From an uncultured Collinsella sp. (GTDB lineage Bacteria; Actinomycetota; Coriobacteriia; Coriobacteriales; Coriobacteriaceae): DNA of 21,572 bases. Position numbers and translations under genes: made by a program. The stretch spans positions 1-21,572 of the forward strand of contig CAAEEX010000029.1 of assembly GCA_900755005.1 (NCBI GenBank), written 5' to 3'. The notes below the pieces were generated by a model, which saw only the letters and a list, made by a program, of their open reading frames with translations, did not search any database and was not told the origin of the DNA. The stretch's first letter is position 1, and each line of letters begins with the position of its first letter. Below, in pieces: positions 1 to 7,295 of this stretch.

Positions 1-492
1 GGTAAGGTCGTGGCCGACCCCTGCCCCGATTGCGGTGGCAGCGGGCGAACCCGTGTGACCTCCGAGCAGACGATTGAGTTTCCTGCCGGCACGCACGATG
101 GCGACGAGGTCCGCATTGGCGACATGGGTCATGCTGGCACCAACGGTGCCGCGGGCGGCGACCTGGTCGGCCGCGCCCATGTTGAGGCCGAGCGCTTGGA
201 AGGCAAAGCTCGTACTGGCTTTTACCTGATGGGCATTGTGGCGCCGTTTTTGGTGCTGTCGGCCATCTCGGGCGTGTTCTCGGCCTTTGCCGTGATGTGC
301 TTTATTCCGTTTACCATGGGCCTGTTCATGGTGCTTTCGGACGGTGTGCTTCATCGCAGCCTGCTGTGGTGGAAGCGCGGTGCGATGCAGTTTGCCAACG
401 GTTTTGCCAACGGCTTCATGTTCGCGCTCGTGTCGGTTTGGTTCGCGAGCTGCTCGCAACGGGCCATGCTTTCGCCGTATCAAATGCAATAA
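1..492 (+). CDS. DnaJ-like zinc-finger/C-terminal domain protein with membrane segments (5' truncated)
   Basis: The gene is open from the first base of the window, so its start and N-terminal part are missing; 163 residues are visible before the TAA stop. Seen: a CPDCGGSG motif (visible residues 8-15), which matches the fourth zinc-binding repeat of DnaJ. It is followed by a stretch with the C-terminal-domain pattern PAG..DG..VR...G.AG.. ..GDL (about 25-55). Where DnaJ would continue into its second substrate-binding subdomain, this protein turns hydrophobic, with about three likely membrane segments (roughly 71-90, 92-110 and 130-150). Family knowledge: DnaJ zinc fingers and C-terminal domains bind unfolded clients and cooperate with DnaK. 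Inference: a membrane-anchored DnaJ paralogue directly upstream of the true dnaJ. Whether it has a J domain cannot be judged here. It could also be a decayed dnaJ copy, but the reading frame is intact through the membrane part. Confidence 0.72.
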   Translation, partial: GKVVADPCPDCGGSGRTRVTSEQTIEFPAGTHDGDEVRIGDMGHAGTNGAAGGDLVGRAHVEAERLEGKARTGFYLMGIVAPFLVLSAISGVFSAFAVMCFIPFTMGLFMVLSDGVLHRSLLWWKRGAMQFANGFANGFMFALVSVWFASCSQRAMLSPYQMQ

Positions 493-573
493 CATCAAAC
501 CCTTTGTTTGCGGTCGGCCCAGCTTGGGTATAGGACGCACTGTGACAATAATGAAAGTCGGAAGGATTCGGTC

Positions 574-1722
574 GTGTCGGAAAATAGGGATTACTACGAG
601 GTGCTTGGCGTCGACAGGGATGCCGACGCGCGGACGATTAAGCGTGCGTTTTTAAAGAAGGCCCGTACCGTACATCCGGATGTTTCGGACGATCCCGAGG
701 CCGAGGCCAAGTTCAAGGAGCTCAACGAGGCCTATTCCGTTCTTTCCGATGAGCAGAAGCGTGCTAACTACGACCGTTACGGCACCGCGGACGGCCCCGG
801 TGGCTCTGGTTATGTCGACATCAACGATATCTTTGGTGGCATGGGCATGGACGACCTGTTCTCGTCGTTTTTTGGCGGCGGTGCCGGCGGTGGCGCCCGC
901 AGCCGTCGTGAGCGTCGTCGCGGACGTGACATGGCCATCTCGCTTTCGGTGACGCTCGAGGAGGCGGCGCTCGGCTGCAAAAAGACGATCAGCTATGATC
1001 GCCTTGCTCCTTGCGAGGACTGCAACGGTACCGGTAGGGCCGAGGGTGCACAGGAAAAGCAGTGCGGCCGCTGCCACGGTACGGGCTACGTCACGACGGT
1101 TCAGCGATCGTTTTTGGGCCAGGTTCAGTCTTCCTCGCCTTGCCCCGACTGCCATGGCGAGGGCACGGTTATCGACCATCCCTGCGAGACCTGCGACGGT
1201 CAGGGCCGCACGCCTTCGCACGAAAAGATCGACATCGATATTCCCGCCGGCGTTTCGACCGGTCGCCAGCTGCGTGTGAGCGGCTTTGGTGAGGCCGGCC
1301 TTCGCGGCGAGCCTTCGGGCGACCTGATTGTCAACGTGCGCGTTGCCGACCATGAGCGCTTTAAGCGCAACGGTGACGACCTGTACCTGGTGAGCGATAT
1401 CTCGATTGCGCAGGCTGCGCTCGGCTGCGAGATCGAGGTCGAGGGCATTATGCCCGACGAGGTCGTTAAGGTGACGGTTCCCGCCGGCGCCCAGTACGGC
1501 GACACCGTGAGCGTCAATAATTACGGCATGCCGCGCATTGGCGGTGGCGGTTCGCGTGGCCGCCTGATCGTGCAACTGCGCGTGGTCGTTCCCACCAATC
1601 TTTCCAATAAGCAACGCGAGCTGCTCCGTGCTTTTGCCGATGAGATGGGCGATGACGTCGCTTCCGGTAAGAAGTCGGTGACCGACCGTATCAAGAGTGC
1701 CCTCGACGATATCCTCGATTAA
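574..1722 (+). CDS. dnaJ: Chaperone protein DnaJ
   Basis: Co-chaperone that delivers unfolded proteins to DnaK and stimulates its ATPase in the cytoplasm. The 382-residue product has the full type I layout: J domain (about 4-68) with HPD at 34-36, a Gly/Phe-rich linker (about 75-110) ending in an Arg-rich patch, four CxxCxGxG zinc repeats (C147/C150, C164/C167, C190/C193, C204/C207), and the C-terminal substrate-binding domains. I chose the GTG at 574, because GGAAGGA (560-566) lies 7 bases upstream and translation then begins just before the conserved DYYEVLG of the J domain. The frame also opens at a TTG at 508, which would add 22 unconserved residues. It lies 81 bases after the DnaJ-like membrane gene and 9 bases before mtaB. 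No HrcA (CIRCE) or HspR-type operator was recognised in the short gap upstream. Confidence 0.96.
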   Translation: MSENRDYYEVLGVDRDADARTIKRAFLKKARTVHPDVSDDPEAEAKFKELNEAYSVLSDEQKRANYDRYGTADGPGGSGYVDINDIFGGMGMDDLFSSFFGGGAGGGARSRRERRRGRDMAISLSVTLEEAALGCKKTISYDRLAPCEDCNGTGRAEGAQEKQCGRCHGTGYVTTVQRSFLGQVQSSSPCPDCHGEGTVIDHPCETCDGQGRTPSHEKIDIDIPAGVSTGRQLRVSGFGEAGLRGEPSGDLIVNVRVADHERFKRNGDDLYLVSDISIAQAALGCEIEVEGIMPDEVVKVTVPAGAQYGDTVSVNNYGMPRIGGGGSRGRLIVQLRVVVPTNLSNKQRELLRAFADEMGDDVASGKKSVTDRIKSALDDILD

Positions 1723-1731
1723 GGAGCCCGC

Positions 1732-3024
1732 GTGCTCGCACCCCATATTTCCGTCGTCAACCTCGGCTGCCGTGTCAACCGGGTTGAGTCTGACCGTATC
1801 ACTGCCGATCTTATGCGCCTGGGCTTTGCTATTGTGGAGCCCCAGGATGCCGATTTGATCGTCATTAACACCTGTGCCGTTACGGGCGAGGCCGAAGCCA
1901 AGACCCGTAAGGCCGTCCGTCATGCGCTGGCCCATCCAAATGAGCCCTATGTGGTCGTGACCGGATGCGTGGTCAATTTGCATCCCGAGGAGCTGTTGGA
2001 GCTTTCGGATCGCGTGATTGCCGAGCCGTCTAAGATCGATGTCGCTGAACGTGTCTGCGATGTGCTGGGCGTTGAGTCCGATAGCGCTCCCGCCTGCAGC
2101 GATGGTGACGTGGTCGATGCGCTCGGTCGTTCGCGGCTGGGCGTGAAGATCCAGGATGGCTGCAACCACCGTTGCACCTATTGCATCGTGTGGAAGGCCC
2201 GCGGCCCCGAGCGTTCCGTGCCCGTCGAGTCCGTGCTTGAGCAAGTTCGCGAGGCCCAGGAGGCCGGCGTGCCCGAGGTGGTGCTGACCGGTGTGAACCT
2301 GGGTGCCTACGATGGTAAGAGCGCGACCGACGAGCATGTCGAAATCGATGAGCTGCTCGAGGCCATCATGGAGCGCACGACTATTGCGCATGTGCGCATT
2401 TCCTCGGTCGAACCCATGGATATCTCTGAGCGCCTGCTTAAGGTTATGGCGCGCTATCCGCAGCGCATCGCCCCGTTTTTGCACCTTCCCGTGCAGTCCG
2501 GCTGCACAAAGACACTGCGTCGCATGGGCCGTCCCTATAGCGCCGAGGCCTTCGGGGAGACGGTGCGCATGATTCGCGCCATCCTGCCGCAGGCGTCTCT
2601 TTCGTGCGACATCATCGTCGGTTTTCCTGGTGAGACGGACGAGGAGTTCGAGGAGTCTCTGGCGCTGTGCCGCCGCGTGGGGTTCTCGCGTATGCATGTG
2701 TTCCGCTACAGCAAGCGTCCCGGTACCCTTGCTGCCGACATGCCCGACCAGGTGCCGCCCGAGGTTATGGCCGAGCGCAGCCGTCGTATGCGAGACACGG
2801 CGCAGGAGCTCGCTATTGCCGATGCTCGTCGTCGCGTGGGCACTGTCGAGCGTGCCGTGCTCGAGTATGGTGACAACCTGACGCTCGGTTCGTTCCATCA
2901 TGCCCGTCTTGACGATACCTGTGGACTTACAGCCCCGTGCCTGCTCGATGTTGCTATCATCGGAGTCGATGATTCCGGCTTGGTCCATGCGCGCAGGGAG
3001 GTCCATGGAAGCCTCGAAGATTAG
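1732..3024 (+). CDS. mtaB: tRNA t6A37 methylthiotransferase MtaB (radical SAM)
   Basis: Radical-SAM methylthiotransferase expected to convert t6A at position 37 of ANN-decoding tRNAs into ms2t6A. The 430-residue protein has the N-terminal UPF0004-type domain with three cluster-binding cysteines, C13 (LGCRVN), C48 (NTCAVT) and C79 (TGCVV). These are followed by the radical-SAM CxxxCxxC at C144, C148 and C151 and a short C-terminal region of TRAM type. The phrases TCAVTGEAEAKTRK and CTYCIVWKARG fit the MtaB branch better than MiaB or RimO; the window has a separate RimO. It starts at GTG 1732, with AAGGAG (1721-1726) overlapping the dnaJ stop region, and its end overlaps phoH by 20 bases. The residues after the third cluster cysteine (IVWKARG) differ from the commoner IIPWARG. 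Confidence 0.92.
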   Translation: MLAPHISVVNLGCRVNRVESDRITADLMRLGFAIVEPQDADLIVINTCAVTGEAEAKTRKAVRHALAHPNEPYVVVTGCVVNLHPEELLELSDRVIAEPSKIDVAERVCDVLGVESDSAPACSDGDVVDALGRSRLGVKIQDGCNHRCTYCIVWKARGPERSVPVESVLEQVREAQEAGVPEVVLTGVNLGAYDGKSATDEHVEIDELLEAIMERTTIAHVRISSVEPMDISERLLKVMARYPQRIAPFLHLPVQSGCTKTLRRMGRPYSAEAFGETVRMIRAILPQASLSCDIIVGFPGETDEEFEESLALCRRVGFSRMHVFRYSKRPGTLAADMPDQVPPEVMAERSRRMRDTAQELAIADARRRVGTVERAVLEYGDNLTLGSFHHARLDDTCGLTAPCLLDVAIIGVDDSGLVHARREVHGSLED

Positions 3025-3991
3025 ACTTACCGTTCCCGAGGGAGTTGATCCCTCGCGCGTTTTGGGCGCCGGCGACGGCGTCCTTCGTGCGCTCGAGAGT
3101 TTGGTTCGCGCTCACGTGGTCGCCCGTGGCGATAGGATCTCCGTGAGCGGCGACCCGGACGAGGTCGAGCTCGTGGCTCGCTTTTTCGAACATGCTTTTC
3201 GCGAGGCGGCGGCCGGTCGTACCCTGTCTGCCGACGATGTCTCGCGTTGCCTGGCCGTCTTGCGCGACGGCGAGCATGAGGCCACATCGCTTCGCGATGA
3301 CGTGCTGCTTTCATACCGCGGTCGTGCCATTCGTCCCAAGACGCTTGGGCAAAAGCGCTATGTGGATGCCATTCGCTCGCATACCATCACCTTTGGCTTG
3401 GGTCCTGCCGGTACCGGTAAGACCTATCTGGCCATGGCGCTCGCCGTTGCCGCGCTCAAGCGCCATGAGGTGGGCCGTTTGATCTTGACGCGTCCGGTTG
3501 TCGAGGCGGGGGAGAACCTGGGCTTTTTGCCCGGCACCCTCGAGGAAAAGATCGATCCGTACATGCGCCCGCTCTACGATGCCCTTTTTGACATGATGGA
3601 TCGTGAGCGCACCGATGAGCTTATGGAGCGCGGCGTGATCGAGATCGCCCCGCTCGCCTACATGCGCGGTCGTACGCTGAGCGATGCTTTCGTGGTGCTC
3701 GACGAGGCGCAAAATACCACGCCCGAGCAGATGAAGATGTTCCTGACACGCCTTGGATTCAACTCCAAGTTCGTGATTACCGGCGACCTCAGCCAGCGCG
3801 ACCTGGTGGGTCGTCGTGGTGGTCTTGCCGACGTTGAGCAGATTTTGGGTCGCGTCGACGATGTGGCGTTTTCTCACCTGGAGCGCGCCGATGTGGTGCG
3901 CCATGCCCTGGTGGGCCGTATCGTTGAGGCCTATGATGCATACGACGATGCGCGCGAGCAGCGCGCACACGATCGAAAGGAGTCCCGTTGA
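3005..3991 (+). CDS. phoH: PhoH-family ATPase
   Basis: Cytoplasmic P-loop ATPase of the PhoH/YbeZ family. Its usual genomic partner is ybeY, as here, which points to a role in rRNA or ribosome metabolism; the exact reaction is not settled for the family. The 328-residue protein carries Walker A GPAGTGKT at 133-140 and Walker B VVLDEAQN with D233/E234, followed by the conserved ITGD sensor-like segment. The start chosen is ATG 3005: AGGGAGG (2995-3001) lies only 3 bases upstream, and the length then equals the typical 320-330 residues. The frame remains open upstream to 2900, but those codons lie inside mtaB. The gene begins inside the last 20 bases of mtaB and its TGA overlaps the TTG start of ybeY, so translation is probably coupled on both sides. 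Confidence 0.93.
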   Translation: MEASKIRLTVPEGVDPSRVLGAGDGVLRALESLVRAHVVARGDRISVSGDPDEVELVARFFEHAFREAAAGRTLSADDVSRCLAVLRDGEHEATSLRDDVLLSYRGRAIRPKTLGQKRYVDAIRSHTITFGLGPAGTGKTYLAMALAVAALKRHEVGRLILTRPVVEAGENLGFLPGTLEEKIDPYMRPLYDALFDMMDRERTDELMERGVIEIAPLAYMRGRTLSDAFVVLDEAQNTTPEQMKMFLTRLGFNSKFVITGDLSQRDLVGRRGGLADVEQILGRVDDVAFSHLERADVVRHALVGRIVEAYDAYDDAREQRAHDRKESR

Positions 3992-4497
3992 GTGTATTGA
4001 TCAGCAACGATGCCGAGCTCGATACGCTGCTCGATGCCCAGGAGGTGGAGCACATCTGCGAGGTTGTGCTTGCCGCCGAGGGCGTTGAACGTGAAGTCGA
4101 GATTTCCCTTTCGTATGTCGACGAGGACGAGATGCACGAGCTCAACCACGAGTGGCGTGGCATCGACCGCACCACCGATGTGCTCTCGTTTGAATGCGAC
4201 TCGGCCTTTGACGAGGATATTCCCTCCGACGAGACGCTCGAGCTCGGCGATATCATCTTGGCCCCGCAGGTCATTGCCCGTCAGGCCCCCGGCTTTGGCA
4301 ATAGCCCTGCCGACGAGTGCCGCCTGATGCTCGTACACGGCATGCTGCACCTGCTGGGGTATGACCATATCGAGGACGACGTGGCCGAGGTCATGGAGGC
4401 CCGCGAGGACGCTATCCTGCGCGATCTGGCGCTCGAGCGCGGCGAGGACCCCAAACTCGTTCACGTCGGCCCCATCACCAATCATGCCCACGACTAG
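3988..4497 (+). CDS. ybeY: Endoribonuclease YbeY (16S rRNA maturation)
   Basis: Single-strand-specific metallo-endoribonuclease needed for 3' end maturation of 16S rRNA and 70S quality control. The 169-residue protein shows the signature zinc motif HGMLHLLGYDH with the three histidines at 117, 121 and 127, and the conserved DVLSFE segment in the middle. The TTG start at 3988 overlaps the phoH stop as TTGA and is supported by AAAGGAG (3976-3982) 5 bases upstream. No in-frame ATG lies near a better ribosome binding site. Placement between phoH and dgkA-era is the classical arrangement in Gram-positive bacteria. About 25 residues of acidic sequence precede the family core. Confidence 0.95.
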   Translation: MSVLISNDAELDTLLDAQEVEHICEVVLAAEGVEREVEISLSYVDEDEMHELNHEWRGIDRTTDVLSFECDSAFDEDIPSDETLELGDIILAPQVIARQAPGFGNSPADECRLMLVHGMLHLLGYDHIEDDVAEVMEAREDAILRDLALERGEDPKLVHVGPITNHAHD

Positions 4498-4506
4498 GAG
4501 CCGCTT

Positions 4507-4884
4507 ATGATTCCCGGATCGAACAAGGACCATCCGTCCTTTTTAAAGTCGTTCTCCTACGCCATGGAGGGCTTCGTCACCGCCGTCAAGACCGAGCGCA
4601 ACATTAAGGTTATGCTCGTAGCGGGCGTGTGCACCATCATTGCCGGCTGCATCGTGGGGCTCGACATTGCCGAGTGGGCCACGATTATCATCTGCTGCGG
4701 CCTGGTGATTCACGGCGAGCTGTGCAATACCGCCATGGAGGCCATTGTCGATCTGGCGACCCAGGAGCTCCATCCGCTGGCAAAACGCGCCAAGGACATC
4801 GCCGCCGCCTCGGTATACGTACTTTCAATCACCGCCGCGATTGTGGGCTTGCTTGTATTTGCCCACGCGCTCGGCTTTATTTAG
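4507..4884 (+). CDS. dgkA: Diacylglycerol kinase / undecaprenol kinase (DgkA family)
   Basis: Small integral membrane lipid kinase. In Gram-positive relatives such as Bacillus DgkA the substrate is undecaprenol rather than diacylglycerol, so the product may recycle the peptidoglycan carrier lipid; which lipid is used here cannot be told from sequence. The 125-residue protein has the expected N-terminal amphipathic part, three membrane segments (about 33-50, 55-72 and 100-122) and the family motif GELCNTAMEAIVDL with E71, N74 and E78, then HPLAKRAKDIAAA. ATG 4507 has AGGAG (4496-4500) 6 bases upstream, overlapping the ybeY stop codon. It is followed by era after 12 bases, a frequently conserved pairing. 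Confidence 0.93.
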   Translation: MIPGSNKDHPSFLKSFSYAMEGFVTAVKTERNIKVMLVAGVCTIIAGCIVGLDIAEWATIIICCGLVIHGELCNTAMEAIVDLATQELHPLAKRAKDIAAASVYVLSITAAIVGLLVFAHALGFI

Positions 4885-4896
4885 AAAGGGATTCCC

Positions 4897-5964
4897 ATGT
4901 CCGACAATATGCAGCCTATCGATGAAATTTTGGACGACGAGTCCCCGGATGCTAAGGCGACCGAGGCCTATGAGGAAGTCGAGGAGTTCGACCCGTTTGA
5001 GGGCATGAGCGACGAGGAACTCGACGCCCTGTGCGACGAGGACGACAGCCTCGCGGGCTTTGGCGACGTTGAGCCCGGTTTCCGCAGTGGCTTCGTGGCC
5101 TTGGTCGGCCGCCCCAACGCCGGTAAGTCAACGCTGCTCAACGCCTGCTATGGCAAAAAGGTCGCCATCACCTCGCCGGTGGCCCAGACGACCCGCCGCC
5201 GCATGCGCGCCGTCGTCAACCGCCCCGGCTACCAGCTGGTCTTTGTCGATACCCCGGGTATCCACAAGCCCAAGGACGGTCTAGGGTCCGAGCTCAATAA
5301 AAGTGCGCTGTTCGAGCTGAACGATGTCGATGTTGTCGCGTTTTTGATTGATGCCACCAAACCGATCGGCAGGGGAGACGCCTGGGTTGCCGAGCGCGTC
5401 AGATGCGCCCGTTGCAAGAAGGTCCTGGTGCTCACCAAGGCCGATGAAGCCGACCCCGCACAGGTCATGGAGCAGCTTAAGGCCGCCCACGAGCTTATGG
5501 AATATGACGACGAGATCGTGACGTCGTCGGTCAAGAACTTTAACGTCGATGCCTTCATCGAGACCGTTGCGCACTTTTTGCCCGAGGGTCCGCGTTGGTT
5601 CCCCGAGGACATGGGTACCGACGCTTCCGATGAGACGCTCGTTGCCGAGTTTGTTCGCGAGAAGGTCTTGCGCCGCACCCGTGATGAGATCCCGCACTCC
5701 GTGGGCGTGATTTGCGATGCGCTTGAGCAGACCAAGAAGGTGCTGCGCGTGCACGCCACCATTTACGTCGAGCGCGAGGGCCAAAAGGGCATCATCATCG
5801 GCAAGGGCGGCGAGATGATCAAACATATCGGCATCGACGCCCGTCGCGACCTTGAGCGCATCTTTGGCACCCAGGTCTTTTTGGAGCTGGACGTGAAGGT
5901 CAAGGCCGGCTGGCGTGACGACGAGGCCCAGATTCGCCGCTTTGGCTACAATGCCGAGGACTAA
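4897..5964 (+). CDS. era: GTPase Era with acidic N-terminal extension
   Basis: Ribosome-associated GTPase that binds the 3' end of 16S rRNA during 30S assembly. The 355-residue protein has G1 GRPNAGKS at 71-78, the TTRRR switch region, G3 DTPG at 118-121, G4 as TKAD (180-183) instead of the usual NKxD, and a C-terminal KH domain with GKGG at 302-305. Typical Era is about 300 residues with G1 near residue 15; here about 56 extra residues precede it, and 24 of the first 60 are Asp or Glu. The ATG at 4897 is well supported by AAAGGGA about 6 bases upstream, so the extension looks real rather than a mis-called start. It follows dgkA and is followed by recO after 15 bases, as in many Gram-positive genomes. 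Confidence 0.96.
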   Translation: MSDNMQPIDEILDDESPDAKATEAYEEVEEFDPFEGMSDEELDALCDEDDSLAGFGDVEPGFRSGFVALVGRPNAGKSTLLNACYGKKVAITSPVAQTTRRRMRAVVNRPGYQLVFVDTPGIHKPKDGLGSELNKSALFELNDVDVVAFLIDATKPIGRGDAWVAERVRCARCKKVLVLTKADEADPAQVMEQLKAAHELMEYDDEIVTSSVKNFNVDAFIETVAHFLPEGPRWFPEDMGTDASDETLVAEFVREKVLRRTRDEIPHSVGVICDALEQTKKVLRVHATIYVEREGQKGIIIGKGGEMIKHIGIDARRDLERIFGTQVFLELDVKVKAGWRDDEAQIRRFGYNAED

Positions 5965-5979
5965 GGGCGCGCGGCGCGC

Positions 5980-6729
5980 ATGGCAGGCTCCCGGACATAT
6001 CGCACAAAGGTACTCGTCCTCGATAAGACCAAGCTCAAAGAGACCGACCTGATCCTGACGATGCTTGACGAGCGGGGTCGGCAGGTTCGTGCCGTGGCAA
6101 AGGGCGCGCGCAAACCCGGCGGGCGCTTGGCGGCGCGCTGCGAGCTGTTCTGCACCGTCGACATGTTGCTTGCGCATGGACGGTCGCTCGACGTGGTTTC
6201 CCAGGCCGAGCTCATGGAGGCGCCGCTCGGCGCCGCGCCCGATTACGAGACGACTTGCGCCGCAAGCGCGATTGCCGAGGTGGCGCGCGTGTGCTCGTTT
6301 GAGGACGCTGAGGACCCGTTTACCTTTGCCATCACGCAGCGAGCGCTTGCCTTGGTGGGCAGCGGGCTCGACGCGGCGCATATGGATCTACTTGTGGCGG
6401 CATATGTCTTTAAGCTGCTGTCCCACGTTGGCTACCGACCCGATTTTTCGGCCTGCGTGCTGTGCGGAGACCCCATGTTGTCGTATTTTTCGCCCCAGGC
6501 GGGCGGTCTCATGTGCGGGTCGTGCGCGTCGAGCGTTCCGGGTGCCGAGCTGGTGTCGACCGGTGAGGTCGCATGGCTGCGCGCCCTCATGTCCATGACC
6601 TTCGATGCGCTCATGGCCGAGAGGGTCGACCCCCATACCGCTGCCTTTTTGCTGGGGCTTTCGCACGTGTGGGCTGCGACGCACACCGATCAGCGCCTCC
6701 GTGCGATGGAATTCATGTTGGGTCGGTGA
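5980..6729 (+). CDS. recO: DNA repair protein RecO
   Basis: Mediator of RecFOR-dependent loading of RecA on SSB-coated single-stranded DNA and of strand annealing. The 249-residue protein begins with the OB-fold domain (RTKVLVLDKTKLKETDLILT, then ERGRQVRAVAKGARKP). Its C-terminal helical domain contains a four-cysteine zinc site, C159/C162 and C179/C182 (CVLCG...MCGSC). ATG 5980 is preceded by the weak TAAGGG (5962-5967), which overlaps the era stop codon. It is the last gene of the dnaJ-to-recO run; no clear terminator follows, so some transcription probably continues into rpsO. Confidence 0.93.
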   Translation: MAGSRTYRTKVLVLDKTKLKETDLILTMLDERGRQVRAVAKGARKPGGRLAARCELFCTVDMLLAHGRSLDVVSQAELMEAPLGAAPDYETTCAASAIAEVARVCSFEDAEDPFTFAITQRALALVGSGLDAAHMDLLVAAYVFKLLSHVGYRPDFSACVLCGDPMLSYFSPQAGGLMCGSCASSVPGAELVSTGEVAWLRALMSMTFDALMAERVDPHTAAFLLGLSHVWAATHTDQRLRAMEFMLGR

Positions 6730-6753
6730 TGATGCGCAGGCGCGGGCTGCTTG

Positions 6754-6762
6754 TGGTAACAT
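6754..6762 (+). promoter_or_regulatory. Possible extended -10 promoter for rpsO
   Basis: TGGTAACAT matches the extended -10 pattern TGn followed by a TANNNT hexamer (TAACAT, 6757-6762). No convincing -35 hexamer lies 16-18 bases upstream, so the call rests on the extended -10 and on its position about 105 bases before rpsO. Start of transcription would be near 6769. Confidence 0.33.
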
Positions 6763-6867
6763 ATCGGCCTGTTGGTACCTCGACCTTGGTTGCTCGCTCC
6801 ACCGGCGGCTTCCCAGTCCGAGGCGAATCGAGTCGCCCGTGGGCGACGCAAAACGAAAGGTGAAACA
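6763..6867 (+). promoter_or_regulatory. Structured rpsO leader, candidate S15 autoregulatory element
   Basis: The 138 bases between recO and rpsO contain no gene. Just before the ribosome binding site (GAAAGGTG, 6855-6862) is a hairpin: GTCGCC (6832-6837), loop CGTG, GGCGAC (6842-6847). The same TCGCC (6833-6837) can instead pair with GGCGA at 6822-6826, giving two mutually exclusive stems. Known: S15 represses its own translation in several bacterial groups by binding structurally unrelated leader RNAs. Inference: this leader could be such an element; no match to a described S15 RNA class is claimed. Confidence 0.45.
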
Positions 6868-7146
6868 ATGACTGTTTCCAAAGAGCGCAAGGCTGAGCTG
6901 ACTGCCCAGTTCGGTAACACTCCGGTCGACACCGGCAACCCCAAGGTTCAGGTCGCCATCCTGTCCGAGCGCATCAAGGAGCTGACCGAGCACATGAAGT
7001 CCCACCAGAAGGACTTCCACACCCGTCGTGGCCTGCTCATGCTCGTCGGCCGTCGTCGTCGTCTTCTCTCCTACATCAAGAAGAACGACATCGTCGAGTA
7101 CCGTGAGCTCATCAAGGCTCTGGGCATCCGCGACAACATCCAGTAG
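6868..7146 (+). CDS. rpsO: 30S ribosomal protein S15
   Basis: Primary 16S rRNA-binding protein of the small-subunit platform. The 92-residue product is close to the usual 88-89 and contains the conserved GNTPVDTGNPKVQVAIL, the HMKSHQKDFHTRRGL segment and the basic GRRRRLLSYIKK. ATG 6868 has GAAAGGTG at 6855-6862, 5 bases upstream. The frame opens further upstream at 6772, but those codons are the leader and do not encode S15 sequence. It is followed by a strong terminator and then pnp, the widespread rpsO-pnp order. Confidence 0.98.
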   Translation: MTVSKERKAELTAQFGNTPVDTGNPKVQVAILSERIKELTEHMKSHQKDFHTRRGLLMLVGRRRRLLSYIKKNDIVEYRELIKALGIRDNIQ

Positions 7147-7160
7147 GATTTGTACATGCT

Positions 7161-7192
7161 AAGAGCGTCCTGCGCAGCGGGGCGCTCTTTTT
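7161..7192 (+). terminator. Intrinsic terminator after rpsO
   Basis: A ten-pair stem, AAGAGCGTCC (7161-7170) with GGGCGCTCTT (7180-7189, one G-T pair), encloses a 9-base loop and is followed by a run of T to 7192. It lies 14 bases after the rpsO stop codon. Confidence 0.85.
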
Positions 7193-7295
7193 GTGTAAGG
7201 GCGCGAACAATCACGCTCTGAAGCGTGGCGGGGGCAGGGGGCCCGCGTCACATGAGAAGCCCGCAGGCAAGGGGCCTGTGGGGTAAAGGAGAACA
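7193..7295 (+). promoter_or_regulatory. pnp leader with two hairpins
   Basis: There is no gene in this 103-base stretch. It holds CACGCT-CTGA-AGCGTG (7212-7227) and a longer hairpin, CCCGCAGGC (7260-7268), loop AAGGG, GCCTGTGGG (7274-7282, one G-T pair). The second stem ends 2 bases before the AAAGGAG ribosome binding site (7285-7291). Known: in E. coli pnp is autoregulated through a leader hairpin cut by RNase III. Inference: a comparable control is possible here. No clear -35/-10 pair was identified between the terminator and the first hairpin, so the promoter may overlap the terminator or expression may depend on readthrough. Confidence 0.45.

Noticed and set aside
500..540. Possible promoter in the gap before dnaJ (TTGCGG ... 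TATAGG)
   Set aside because: The spacing is 15 bases and the hexamers are poor; no heat-shock operator pattern supports it.
508..573. Upstream TTG start for dnaJ
   Set aside because: The added 22 residues are not DnaJ-like, and the GTG at 574 has a well-placed ribosome binding site.
652..3006. 784-residue open frame on the minus strand across dnaJ and mtaB
   Set aside because: It is a shadow of the strong G/C third-position bias on the + strand. The product is low in recognisable domains, and both + strand genes are certain.
5425..5445. Loss of GTPase function in Era because G4 is TKAD
   Set aside because: The key lysine and aspartate of NKxD remain, and Asn-to-Thr changes at this position are tolerated in several GTPase families. 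All other motifs are intact.
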